A DNA stretch of 14,795 nt from the NCBI GenBank assembly GCA_913053665.1, contig CAJXGR010000043.1, forward strand, positions 1 to 14,795, given 5' to 3'. Each line of letters opens with the position of its first letter. Positions within the stretch are counted from its first letter, which is position 1. This DNA comes from an uncultured Spirochaetia bacterium. Lineage in GTDB: Bacteria; Spirochaetota; UBA6919. A model generated the notes under the pieces. That model was not told the DNA's origin and searched no databases. It saw only the letters and a program-made list of their open reading frames with translations. A program made the translations under genes and the position numbers. Positions 7,177 to 13,309 of this stretch are shown here, one piece after another.

Positions 7177-8016
7177 TTAATTAAAAAGGGTTTTACCGAT
7201 TATCTTTTTTATCTTTTGAGGATCCACCATCTTTGCGATTCCAATCTTTTGATATTGACGATCCAGCTGATTGACAAGGCGATTTAAAAACTCTTCGGAG
7301 TTGATGCCAATGTTTTCCGAGTCTTTTTTTATGCTTTTCGTACCGATTTTAACCACATTCATTAAAGCTAAGTGAACGGTTTTCATCACCAGCTTACTCA
7401 TGTAAGAAGCATTTTCGACAACATAGGGCATGATAATGTTTTGGAACTTAACGTGGCGTCCTTCATCCTGCAGGATCTTTTTGAATATCTCCCTCGCTAA
7501 AGGGTCAATAGGTTGTTCGATACACATTCTTAAATACATAGATGCAAAGTTTTCAGAGAACAGGGTGGAGAATAAAAAGTTTTCAACCGTATAAACACCT
7601 TTTGAGGCCACATTTCCAAGACGTTCAATTACATTCTGTACAGTGGTGGAGGGTGTGACTCCTAAAAGCCCCATATATTTTCGTAATACATAGACATGAC
7701 GTGCCTCATCAATACTTTGGGCTGAAAGATAAATGCGTAAATTAATATCTTTAAACTTACGTGCTGTTTTTCCCAGCATGTTATTTAGAGTGCTTAGGCC
7801 CACTAACTCTAAGGAATAAAACACATTAATGATCTTGACCCAGGACTCTTTGACGGACTCATCCACTTGAGGCCCAAGACTCCAGTCGATGTCCTTATCC
7901 GCATCCCATTGCTGTATAGATGCTCTTTGATAGAGGGATTTAAAGCTTAACGATTCATCCAGAAGGTATATTTCTTCCTGCGATTCAAGGGGAGACTCTG
8001 TTCTACTATCTACCAT
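7177..8016 (-). CDS. Ferritin-like diiron carboxylate protein (R2/AurF-like)
   Basis: A 279-residue soluble protein of the ferritin-like superfamily, probably a diiron oxidase or oxygenase. Two E-x-x-H motifs are clear: DEARH (E104/H107) and DEGRH (E185/H188). E70 lies 34 residues before the first and E155 lies 30 before the second, giving the six-ligand pattern of a four-helix-bundle diiron site. That spacing is closer to AurF-type N-oxygenases than to classical ribonucleotide reductase R2. The N-terminal QW...DIDW (36-45) resembles segments seen before the bundle in R2-like proteins. It lacks the extra histidine ligand of AurF four residues before the second E-x-x-H. The start ATG 8016 has AAGGAG six bases upstream, and a good promoter lies at 8049-8076. 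It probably forms a transcription unit with the lipoprotein gene. The substrate is unknown. Confidence 0.72.
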   Translation of the reverse strand: MVDSRTESPLESQEEIYLLDESLSFKSLYQRASIQQWDADKDIDWSLGPQVDESVKESWVKIINVFYSLELVGLSTLNNMLGKTARKFKDINLRIYLSAQSIDEARHVYVLRKYMGLLGVTPSTTVQNVIERLGNVASKGVYTVENFLFSTLFSENFASMYLRMCIEQPIDPLAREIFKKILQDEGRHVKFQNIIMPYVVENASYMSKLVMKTVHLALMNVVKIGTKSIKKDSENIGINSEEFLNRLVNQLDRQYQKIGIAKMVDPQKIKKIIGKTLFN

Positions 8017-8048
8017 ACCCTACTCCTTAAATTAAATGTAGACTACAA

Positions 8049-8076
8049 AATATAACACATAAGAAATATTCGTCAA
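8049..8076 (-). promoter_or_regulatory. Sigma-70-type promoter of the diiron gene
   Basis: On the minus strand TTGACG (8076-8071) and TATATT (8054-8049) are separated by 16 bases, a good match to -35/-10 consensus. The -10 box lies 32 bases upstream of the ATG, leaving a short leader with a strong ribosome binding site. Confidence 0.6.
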
Positions 8077-8170
8077 TATTTATTTATAATACCAAAGAAA
8101 ATGTCACCAATTATTAAATAACATTTATATTAATTCATACCAATAAGATAAAGTCATCCTACGATCTATT

Positions 8171-8211
8171 ACCTTTTACCTGCCGAGGAATATTCCTGGC
8201 AGGTAAAAGGT
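8171..8211. terminator. Near-perfect long hairpin after tpx
   Basis: Arms ACCTTTTACCTGCC and GGCAGGTAAAAGGT (14 bp, perfect) enclose AGGAATATTCCT, itself a 12-nt palindrome, with a single unpaired base. It starts 24 bases past the tpx stop and lies before the diiron promoter. It should separate the two transcripts. There is no long U-run, so it may work as a stem-stabilised 3' end or a Rho-assisted terminator. Confidence 0.6.
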
Positions 8212-8235
8212 TTACATTGGTCATTGAGTTAATCA

Positions 8236-8736
8236 TCAACCTAGAGCGGCGATTGCCTTTTCATAGTCAGGTTCTTGAGTGATTTCAGGAACCAATTCCT
8301 TATAAACGACTTTATCATTTTCATCCAGAACCACAACGGCACGTCCTGAAACGCCAGCCAATGGCCCATCCTGGATAAGCATGCCATAGTCTTTCGCAAA
8401 AGCCGGGTTGTTCATCATAGAAAGTGATTTTACCGATGTGGTGTTCTCAGCCTCACAAAAACGTTTTTGGGCAAAGGGTAAGTCTGCTGAGATGGTCAAT
8501 ACGGCCACATCACTACGCTTTTGGGCTGTCTCATTAAACTTCTTGGTAGAAACGGCGCACACAGGGGTGTCTAAACTAGGAACGATGTTTATAAGCTTTT
8601 TCTTCCCCTTGAAAGTGGAAAGAGTGTTCTCTGCCAGATCATTGCCTATCAGCTTAAAATCGGGGGCTTGGCTTCCTTCAGATGGAAGCTCGCCACTTGT
8701 ATTGATTGGATTACCTTTTAATGTAATTTTAGCCAT
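8236..8736 (-). CDS. tpx: Thiol peroxidase (peroxiredoxin, Tpx type)
   Basis: A 166-residue atypical 2-Cys peroxiredoxin that reduces hydrogen peroxide and organic hydroperoxides using thioredoxin. The N-terminal TLKGNPI segment, the PDF motif at 25-27, the peroxidatic Cys C60 in the DTPVC context (T57 and C60), and the resolving Cys C94 in RFCEAEN match the Tpx subfamily closely in position (E. coli C61/C95). The length is full. AGGAGG about 9 bases before ATG supports the start. The gene appears to be transcribed alone, with the hairpin at 8171-8211 behind it. The 365-base upstream gap is shared with the divergent ferredoxin gene, and no PerR or OxyR box could be placed with confidence. Location is cytoplasmic by lack of a signal peptide. 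Confidence 0.95.
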   Translation of the reverse strand: MAKITLKGNPINTSGELPSEGSQAPDFKLIGNDLAENTLSTFKGKKKLINIVPSLDTPVCAVSTKKFNETAQKRSDVAVLTISADLPFAQKRFCEAENTTSVKSLSMMNNPAFAKDYGMLIQDGPLAGVSGRAVVVLDENDKVVYKELVPEITQEPDYEKAIAALG

Positions 8737-9101
8737 TTTTATTATCCTCCATAGTGATTTATCTATTTAAAGAGAGTGTTCACAATATTTATTGCATTTG
8801 GTTTTAGCCAATGCATTATTCCTGGGATTTGATGGAAATTGTTTTTATAATGTGAATTGGCCTCTCATTATCTGCTCTATTTGATGTGTTAATAATAATA
8901 ATTTTTATCAATTCGTGTAGACTTTTCGGTAAAATATTCTTTTAAGAAATGCTTGACTTTTTCAGGGATTTCAAACAAATTATCTTTAATTAGTTCTTTA
9001 AAAAACCGAGAACTTGTGAGTCATTATTCCTTAAAACCATGATTCATAAATATCCGGAGCTTTAGAATAAAAAATAGATTTAATGAACAGGAGTATAATA
9101 T
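8737..9101. other. Divergent promoter region of tpx and the ferredoxin gene
   Basis: This 365-base, A/T-rich gap between divergent genes has no ORF. It contains an imperfect inverted repeat, TGCATTTGG (8793-8801) and CCAATGCA (8808-8815), about 60 bases upstream of tpx. This could be an operator, since the position suits a promoter-proximal site, but it matches no known box. The plus-strand TTGACT near 8952 lacks a well-spaced -10. The ferredoxin ribosome binding site is CAGGAG just before 9102. Confidence 0.4.
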
Positions 9102-9425
9102 ATGTCTAGCCCAATAAAGAGGCATTTTTTTGTCTGTACCAACAGCCGACCCCCCGAGGCTAAGCCATCTTGTGGTATAAAAGGTTCACCCAATCTTTAC
9201 ATGAAATTAATGGAAGAAGTGGAAAAAAGAAATCTTTTTGGAAAAATTGCCGTGACCGCCACAGGTTGCCTGGGGCCTTGTTTTGATGGACCCTCTATTG
9301 TTGTCTACCCTGAGGGAGTGTGGTATGCAAACGTTACAGAAGCCGATATCCCTGATATTGCCGAAAATCATATGCAGAACGGTCAAACCATTGATCGCCT
9401 GGTCTATAAGTGGCCTCAAATTTAG
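9102..9425 (+). CDS. Thioredoxin-like [2Fe-2S] ferredoxin
   Basis: A 107-residue cytoplasmic electron carrier of the thioredoxin-like [2Fe-2S] ferredoxin family (Aquifex Fd/Shethna type). The four expected cluster ligands are visible: C12 in the FFVCTN opening, C24 in PSCG, and C56 and C60 in TGCLGPC. The following GPSIVVYPEGVWY beta segment and a C-terminal helix complete the family pattern. Length is typical. GGAG about 9 bases before ATG supports the start. It is followed 58 bases later by ispH on the same strand, with a hairpin between them. IspH needs single-electron donors, so this ferredoxin could supply it; that link is inference from position only. Confidence 0.92.
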   Translation: MSSPIKRHFFVCTNSRPPEAKPSCGIKGSPNLYMKLMEEVEKRNLFGKIAVTATGCLGPCFDGPSIVVYPEGVWYANVTEADIPDIAENHMQNGQTIDRLVYKWPQI

Positions 9426-9440
9426 GCTGACAAATGTTAC

Positions 9441-9464
9441 GGGGTAAGAAAATCTCCTTACCCC
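9441..9464 (+). promoter_or_regulatory. Hairpin between ferredoxin gene and ispH, loop complementary to ispH Shine-Dalgarno
   Basis: GGGGTAAG and CTTACCCC form a perfect 8-bp stem with an 8-nt loop. ATCTCC, from the loop into the first base of the 3' arm (9452-9457), is complementary to GGAGAT at 9475-9480, the ispH ribosome binding site. This could give a pseudoknot or an alternative pairing that limits ispH translation. There is no T-run behind it, so it is not a strong terminator, and read-through into ispH is expected. Confidence 0.35.
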
Positions 9465-9483
9465 AATGTGATAGGGAGATCAA

Positions 9484-10359
9484 ATGAAACTTTTGGTAGC
9501 TCAGGACATTGGCTACTGCTATGGAGTCAAAGACGCCATCGATGAGGTGGTTGAAGCCTCCATCCATTCTGATGAAAAGGTTGATACTTTTGGCCCTCTC
9601 ATCCATAATTCCAGTGCCATTCAAGAGCTCACGGATAAATATAATATAAATACAATCACTGATATTCATGACATGAGAGGAAATACCTTAGCTGTTCGGG
9701 CTCATGGTATCCCCCCTAAAACCCTTAGTTCTTTTCTGGATCAGGGTATTCAGATAATTGACACCACCTGTCCCTTCGTACGGAAAACTCAAAATATTGC
9801 ACGACAACTCATGGAAGACGGCTATTTTATCATTATTCTTGGGAAAAAGAAACACCCAGAAGTGGTGGGGATCGCCGGCCATGTGGAGGATCACTGTCTG
9901 GTGGTCGAAAATGAAGAAGACCTTCAGGGATTGGGCCGTAAAAACAAGATTGCCATTGTCTTTCAAAGTACTATTACGGTGGATGATGTGGGACACCTGA
10001 TCCCAAGGATTGTTGAACACGCCAAAGAAGTGAAAATACGCAGCACCATATGCGATATTACCAGTCGGAGGCAGGCTGAAGCGCGGGAATTGGCAAAACA
10101 AGTGGACTACATGATTGTTGTAGGCGGAAAAAATAGCTCAAATACAAGGAAATTGGCCGATATATGTAGAAATGAAGGAGTCCAGACAGTGCAAATTGAG
10201 TACCCATCCGAATTGAAGGCCCTATCCTTTGAGGGCATTGAGTCCATTGGCTTAACTACAGGAACTTCCACGCCTCAAACAGCCATTGATGCTATACTTA
10301 ATGAAATAAAAAACAAGTCTCATCAGGGAATGACCATAGAATCCAATCCAATGGTATAG
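9484..10359 (+). CDS. ispH: 4-hydroxy-3-methylbut-2-enyl diphosphate reductase
   Basis: A 291-residue iron-sulfur enzyme catalysing the last step of the MEP pathway, reducing HMBPP to isopentenyl and dimethylallyl diphosphate. The three cluster cysteines are C12 (GYCYGV), C96 (DTTCPFV) and C190 (TICDIT). Substrate-binding H41 (GPLIHN), H74 (RAHGIPP), H124 and the catalytic E126 (KHPEVVG) align with the E. coli numbering. The late TGTSTP replaces the more usual (A/G)GASTP, and TICDITSRRQ differs from the common TVCxATQxRQ, a mild family variation. The start is fixed by GGGAGAT just before ATG and by C12 lying at its conserved distance. The STAS gene follows after 10 bases, so the two are co-transcribed. 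Confidence 0.96.
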   Translation: MKLLVAQDIGYCYGVKDAIDEVVEASIHSDEKVDTFGPLIHNSSAIQELTDKYNINTITDIHDMRGNTLAVRAHGIPPKTLSSFLDQGIQIIDTTCPFVRKTQNIARQLMEDGYFIIILGKKKHPEVVGIAGHVEDHCLVVENEEDLQGLGRKNKIAIVFQSTITVDDVGHLIPRIVEHAKEVKIRSTICDITSRRQAEARELAKQVDYMIVVGGKNSSNTRKLADICRNEGVQTVQIEYPSELKALSFEGIESIGLTTGTSTPQTAIDAILNEIKNKSHQGMTIESNPMV

Positions 10360-10369
10360 AAGGAGTTAT

Positions 10370-10708
10370 ATGGAAATCCATATTAGAGAATCGGGTAAGG
10401 TGGCTATCCTTGACCTTAAGGGTGAGTTCGATCTACACAATGCCAATCTCATGAAAGAGACGATTAAAGACATGACTGAAAAAGGTATGTTTAACATTCT
10501 TGTCAATATGGATGAGACCAGTTATCTGGATAGTTCAGGGATTGGTGTGTTGGTATCCACGTTAAACTCCCTTCAGAAGGCTGACGGCATCCTTAAGATC
10601 ATGAATATCAAAGGGCCGGTCAAGAAGGTCTTTGAGTTCAGCCAACTGGATATGATCTTTAAAATCTACGATAATGAAAAAGATGCCCTTAAAAGTTGGG
10701 GTTTCTAA
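10370..10708 (+). CDS. STAS-domain protein (anti-sigma factor antagonist-like)
   Basis: A 112-residue single-domain STAS protein of the SpoIIAA/RsbV type. In that family the unphosphorylated form binds a partner kinase/anti-sigma factor and releases a sigma factor or other target. The conserved loop reads LDSSGIG, with S56 as the predicted phosphorylation site, and the LKGEFDLHNA strand and the C-terminal VFEFSQLDMIFKIYD helix-strand are typical. An AAGGAG ribosome binding site lies 5 nt before ATG. It sits 10 bases after ispH, so it shares that transcript. No HATPase kinase or PP2C phosphatase is in the window, so its partner must lie elsewhere. The coupling to ispH could be incidental. Confidence 0.9.
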   Translation: MEIHIRESGKVAILDLKGEFDLHNANLMKETIKDMTEKGMFNILVNMDETSYLDSSGIGVLVSTLNSLQKADGILKIMNIKGPVKKVFEFSQLDMIFKIYDNEKDALKSWGF

Positions 10709-10719
10709 TATATCAAATC

Positions 10720-10760
10720 ATCAGTTGTAGGGGCTGGGTCACCCAGCCCCTACAACTGAT
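10720..10760. repeat. 41-nt perfect palindrome between converging genes
   Basis: Two 20-bp arms around a single central C, with core GGGGCTGGGT-C-ACCCAGCCCC. It begins 12 bases after the STAS stop and lies between converging transcription units, so it can serve as a bidirectional stem-loop terminator, though no T-run follows. TGTAGGGGC in the arms is shared with the repeat at 14620-14778, which suggests it belongs to a dispersed intergenic repeat family. Confidence 0.7.
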
Positions 10761-10790
10761 ATTTCATCGATTGAGTATACCCGAGGATGT

Positions 10791-10843
10791 TTTTGGCTCA
10801 CAGATTTCACAGACGAGAAAATCTGTGTCATCCGTGAGCTAAA
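10791..10843. repeat. Imperfect inverted repeat of the GCTCACAGATTTCACAGA type
   Basis: GCTCACAGATTTCACAGA (10796-10813) faces TCTGTGTCATCCGTGAGC (10822-10839): 15 of 18 positions pair across an 8-nt loop, and the stem can extend with T/A pairs outward to 10792 and 10843. This resembles the short dispersed CACAGATTTCACAGA-type intergenic repeats seen in many environmental bacterial genomes (from general memory). It lies 24 bases past the stop codon of the Tyr-rich repeat protein gene and may act as its 3' stem. Confidence 0.55.
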
Positions 10844-10866
10844 CACTCTTTTCTTTGTAGCCTTGG

Positions 10867-11679
10867 CTATCGAACAATCAGCTTCCCATCTTTATTATAG
10901 TCAAGAACATAACGGACCTTCCCACGATCGTTGTACTCATAGACGGATGAGCCAAGAACCTCTTCTTCTGAATTGTAGACCACAATCCTTTGAAGCTGTT
11001 TCCCTCTATTATAGATATAGATGGTGTATCCGATGAGATCATCGTCTGCGTCATAGCTGGCTGTTTTTGTTTTTAGCCCACCTCTGTAGGAATATTTGAT
11101 ATATTCAATGAGTTCATTATTTTCATCGTAATACCTTAATTTATGACGCTTACCGGACTTGCTATAGGATATTTTAGAGGCTGAAAGGAGTTGATTATTT
11201 CTATTGTATTTTTCAATCCTTTTAACTCTTTTATCTTTCCTGAAATAAGAGACCATATAACTTTTATTATGCTGGTAAACTTTCTTGACTTTATATTTGT
11301 TTTTACCAAGATAGACTGTGTGAATCAGTTTATTTCTTATGTACGTTCTGATTTTACGAAGTCTTTTCTTTTTATAATAAAATCGATCTTCAAAAATGAC
11401 ATTCCCATTATTCAGATACTTACAGTTCATAAGGAGGCCATCTGGTCGAAAGTAAACGATATAGTAGTCCCAGCCTCTTCTCATGTACCTCATCGTATCT
11501 CGAATCTCTCTCTTGAAGGTTCGATAGCCACGATAATCCACTTGAGCAGTATGGGCATCGTAATATTTCATGGTGTAGCTAGTATATCCTTTGCTGGAAA
11601 GGACCAGGCTGGTTGCTAATAGACAAAGGGTTGTGAGGAACAGGATCACCCTTTTTTGGGGGATTTTATAGTGTTTCAT
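10867..11679 (-). CDS. Secreted Tyr-rich repeat protein of unknown function
   Basis: A 270-residue exported protein of unknown function. A basic N-terminus and hydrophobic stretch (about 11-29) form a Sec signal peptide or membrane anchor. There is no lipobox Cys. From about 153 to the end lie four and a half degenerate repeats of 25-27 residues (153-179, 180-204, 205-229, 230-255 and 256-270). Their pattern is Y-D/N-x(4)-LI-x(3)-x-Y-x-Y-x(3)-GK, resembling YD/RHS-like or MORN-variant beta repeats. The middle part is very rich in Lys, Arg and Tyr. The start ATG 11679 lacks a strong ribosome binding site (GAGGT lies about 8 nt upstream as AACCTC on the plus strand, giving acceptable spacing). 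It stands alone, converging on the STAS gene. A periplasmic or surface structural or binding role is a guess. Confidence 0.65.
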   Translation of the reverse strand: MKHYKIPQKRVILFLTTLCLLATSLVLSSKGYTSYTMKYYDAHTAQVDYRGYRTFKREIRDTMRYMRRGWDYYIVYFRPDGLLMNCKYLNNGNVIFEDRFYYKKKRLRKIRTYIRNKLIHTVYLGKNKYKVKKVYQHNKSYMVSYFRKDKRVKRIEKYNRNNQLLSASKISYSKSGKRHKLRYYDENNELIEYIKYSYRGGLKTKTASYDADDDLIGYTIYIYNRGKQLQRIVVYNSEEEVLGSSVYEYNDRGKVRYVLDYNKDGKLIVR

Positions 11680-11845
11680 TTGAAACCTCGGTGAAAAGTT
11701 TTGCCTTCAAAAATACACTCAAATATGGAAAAAGGAAAGATTTTTTTCTATCATTTTCATGAAGGAGATTCAAAATCCTCCCAATACGTTATTTATCTGT
11801 AATTTGTTTTAAATCTTTTAGCTTAAAAAAATATCATACGATATT

Positions 11846-12023
11846 TAACGTGAGTTCGGAATAAGTTAAAATAGCTAACTCCCTGTCGGACTGGGAAGTC
11901 CGCCCTACAGGCTTTTTCAGAGAGAGTCCATTTGCCTGTAGGTCGAGCTTCCTAGCTCGACAGATGCCAATTTCTTAGGCTAAACTTTTGTTAAATCGAT
12001 TTTTATACCCTGAACTCACGTTA
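11846..12023. mobile_element. Probable MITE (178 bp) with 12-bp terminal inverted repeats
   Basis: TAACGTGAGTTC at 11846-11857 is exactly repeated in inverse at 12012-12023 (GAACTCACGTTA). Both ends carry TA, consistent with the TA target duplication of IS630/Tc1-mariner-type elements. No transposase is encoded. The interior holds two hairpins, CGGACT-GGGA-AGTCCG (11887-11902) and GTCGAGCT-TCCT-AGCTCGAC (11942-11961). They are framed by CCTACAGGC (11904-11912) and GCCTGTAGG (11934-11942), which pair with each other, so the whole element can fold on itself. Size and structure fit a non-autonomous element. No second copy is present in the window to confirm it. Confidence 0.55.
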
Positions 12024-12323
12024 CATTAGGGAAAAGCAAGAAGAAATGGATGAATCGAACATCTGCTATAGCTGTGGGGCTTTTTGGGAAAGCATTATAC
12101 TGGCAAATGGTTTTGAATGACCCTTTGAGAGGCAGTTGAAAAACAAAAGTTTAATAGGACACCACTCTCTTTGATAGCAGGCGTTAAATGGACTCTCTCA
12201 TGTATTGTCACTTTTTAATGGAGAATCTTAAAAATAATAGATTGCGGGTAAAAAGCAAAGGATTTAGGCCGGAAAAACAGGGCTATTTCATTCTCCTGAT
12301 AATTGTTTATCTCGATTAGGGAC

Positions 12324-12349
12324 CGAACAGGCAAAATGTCTGTTCGACC
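12324..12349. repeat. REP-like hairpin CGAACAG...CTGTTCG
   Basis: CGAACAGGC and GTCTGTTCG form a 9-bp stem with one G-T pair and a loop of AAAAT, flanked on both sides by GACC/GACC-like sequence. Its style is similar to the hairpins inside the MITE and to the next hairpin. It is not linked to any gene end. Confidence 0.45.
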
Positions 12350-12368
12350 AGTATTTTAAGAAAAGTAG

Positions 12369-12388
12369 GTCAGCGTCCTGTCTGACCC
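12369..12388. repeat. Short hairpin GGTCAG...CTGACC
   Basis: GGTCAG and CTGACC form a perfect 6-bp stem around CGTCCTGT, in the same non-coding region upstream of the Crp/Fnr gene. It is short and could be chance, but it sits directly after another REP-like hairpin and has a similar composition. Confidence 0.35.
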
Positions 12389-12520
12389 TGTTCTATAGAA
12401 TAATAAGGAGTTAGGCAAGAATAAAATAGTCCTGACTTTTTACTGTTTTAGTGAAATATTCTAATAATCTTGTAGATTTTTTTGATCGATTCCTTTATTT
12501 TTTAAAGGGTCAATAAATCT

Positions 12521-13192
12521 ATGGATAAAATCACTCTTCTTAAAACCATTCCTTTTTTCAAAGAGTTCAACACAAAGCAATTGGCTTACGTTGAAACCGC
12601 CCTGTCTGAGCGGAAGTATTCTAAAAATGCCACTATATTTATTGAAAATGATCCCTGTGATCACGCCTTCATCCTTAAGATGGGAAAAGTGAAAGGGTCT
12701 AAATACTCTCTGGATGGGAAAGAATACATTGTTAATTTCTTTAAACCTGGCGATCTCTTTGGTGAGGCGTGCCTTTTTTCAAAGCATAGAGGCTACCCCC
12801 TTTCCACAACAGCGTGTGAAGATTCAGAGGTCTATACCATTAGCAGGTCACATCTTAAAGATATTATCCTCCATGATCCTGAAATAGCCCTCAGAATCCT
12901 CGAAATCTATAGCAATAAACTTTTCTTTTTGTTGGGTCAGTTGGAAGGGATCGCCTTAAAAGACGTACGACATCGAGTGATTCAATATATTTGCAGTTTG
13001 TTACCCGATCAAACCTGTGATAACCAGATAGATGTCTACCTCCCCACTTCCCAGACTGAAATAGCTTCCAAGATTGGGACAGCTAGAGAACAGCTTTCAA
13101 GAGTCCTTTCCAAACTCATCCACGATGGAATCATTGCTCTTGACGGGAGGAAAATTACTATTTTAGACATGGAACGATTCAAGTCTATCTGA
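12521..13192 (+). CDS. Crp/Fnr-family transcriptional regulator
   Basis: A 223-residue cytoplasmic DNA-binding regulator. Residues about 8-120 form a cyclic-nucleotide-binding-like beta barrel (F-K-GDLFGEACLFS in the phosphate-binding cassette). Residues about 125-145 are the dimer helix. Residues about 150-218 are a Crp-type winged HTH, with TSQTEIASKIGTAREQLSRVLSKL as the recognition region. The TREQ-SR pattern is typical of the family. The cysteine spacing of FNR [4Fe-4S] sensors is not seen at the N-terminus, and the cassette lacks the clear arginine context of cAMP binders, so the effector is unknown. The start ATG 12521 fits the family opening (LLKTIPFF). The AAAGGG ribosome binding site is rather far (about 11 nt). 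It precedes the MFS gene by 117 bases and may regulate it (inference). Confidence 0.9.
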   Translation: MDKITLLKTIPFFKEFNTKQLAYVETALSERKYSKNATIFIENDPCDHAFILKMGKVKGSKYSLDGKEYIVNFFKPGDLFGEACLFSKHRGYPLSTTACEDSEVYTISRSHLKDIILHDPEIALRILEIYSNKLFFLLGQLEGIALKDVRHRVIQYICSLLPDQTCDNQIDVYLPTSQTEIASKIGTAREQLSRVLSKLIHDGIIALDGRKITILDMERFKSI

Positions 13193-13309
13193 AGAACCCT
13201 GTTATTTGAGCTTAATTTCCCTTTAGCAATCTCAAACAATCCCTTAACACACCCATTTTGAAGCCCTGTTTTGACGTTCAAGCAGTGTATAACGAAATAA
13301 GATAAAATA

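Larger units (their letters stand above)
11680..12520. other. 841-base non-coding region with MITE and hairpins
   Basis: No ORF in this interval has both reasonable length and a ribosome binding site. It contains the probable MITE at 11846-12023 and two further REP-like hairpins at 12324-12349 and 12369-12388. The stretch 12390-12520 is A/T-rich and should contain the promoter of the Crp/Fnr gene. CTGACT and AATATT, 17 bases apart around 12432-12460, are a weak candidate. Confidence 0.55.

Noticed and set aside
7177..8016. Class I ribonucleotide reductase beta subunit
   Set aside because: The distance between the first E-x-x-H and the next Glu ligand is much shorter than in R2, the protein is shorter, and there is no alpha subunit gene beside it.
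8408..8770. 120-residue plus-strand open frame over tpx
   Set aside because: It is antisense to tpx, whose catalytic residues and ribosome binding site are clear, and it has no credible start signal.
9688..10101. 137-residue open frame on the minus strand inside ispH
   Set aside because: It lies wholly antisense to a well-supported ispH, has no ribosome binding site and shows no recognisable domain; it is a by-product of the ispH codon pattern.
12046..12120. 24-residue ORF with a C-x2-C pair just after the MITE
   Set aside because: It is too short, has only a poor upstream purine run, and no family can be named; a chance Cys pair is likely.
12478..12495. FNR-like site TTGATCGATTC upstream of the Crp/Fnr gene
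   Set aside because: Only the left half-site matches TTGAT-N4-ATCAA; the right half does not, so autoregulation through this site cannot be claimed.
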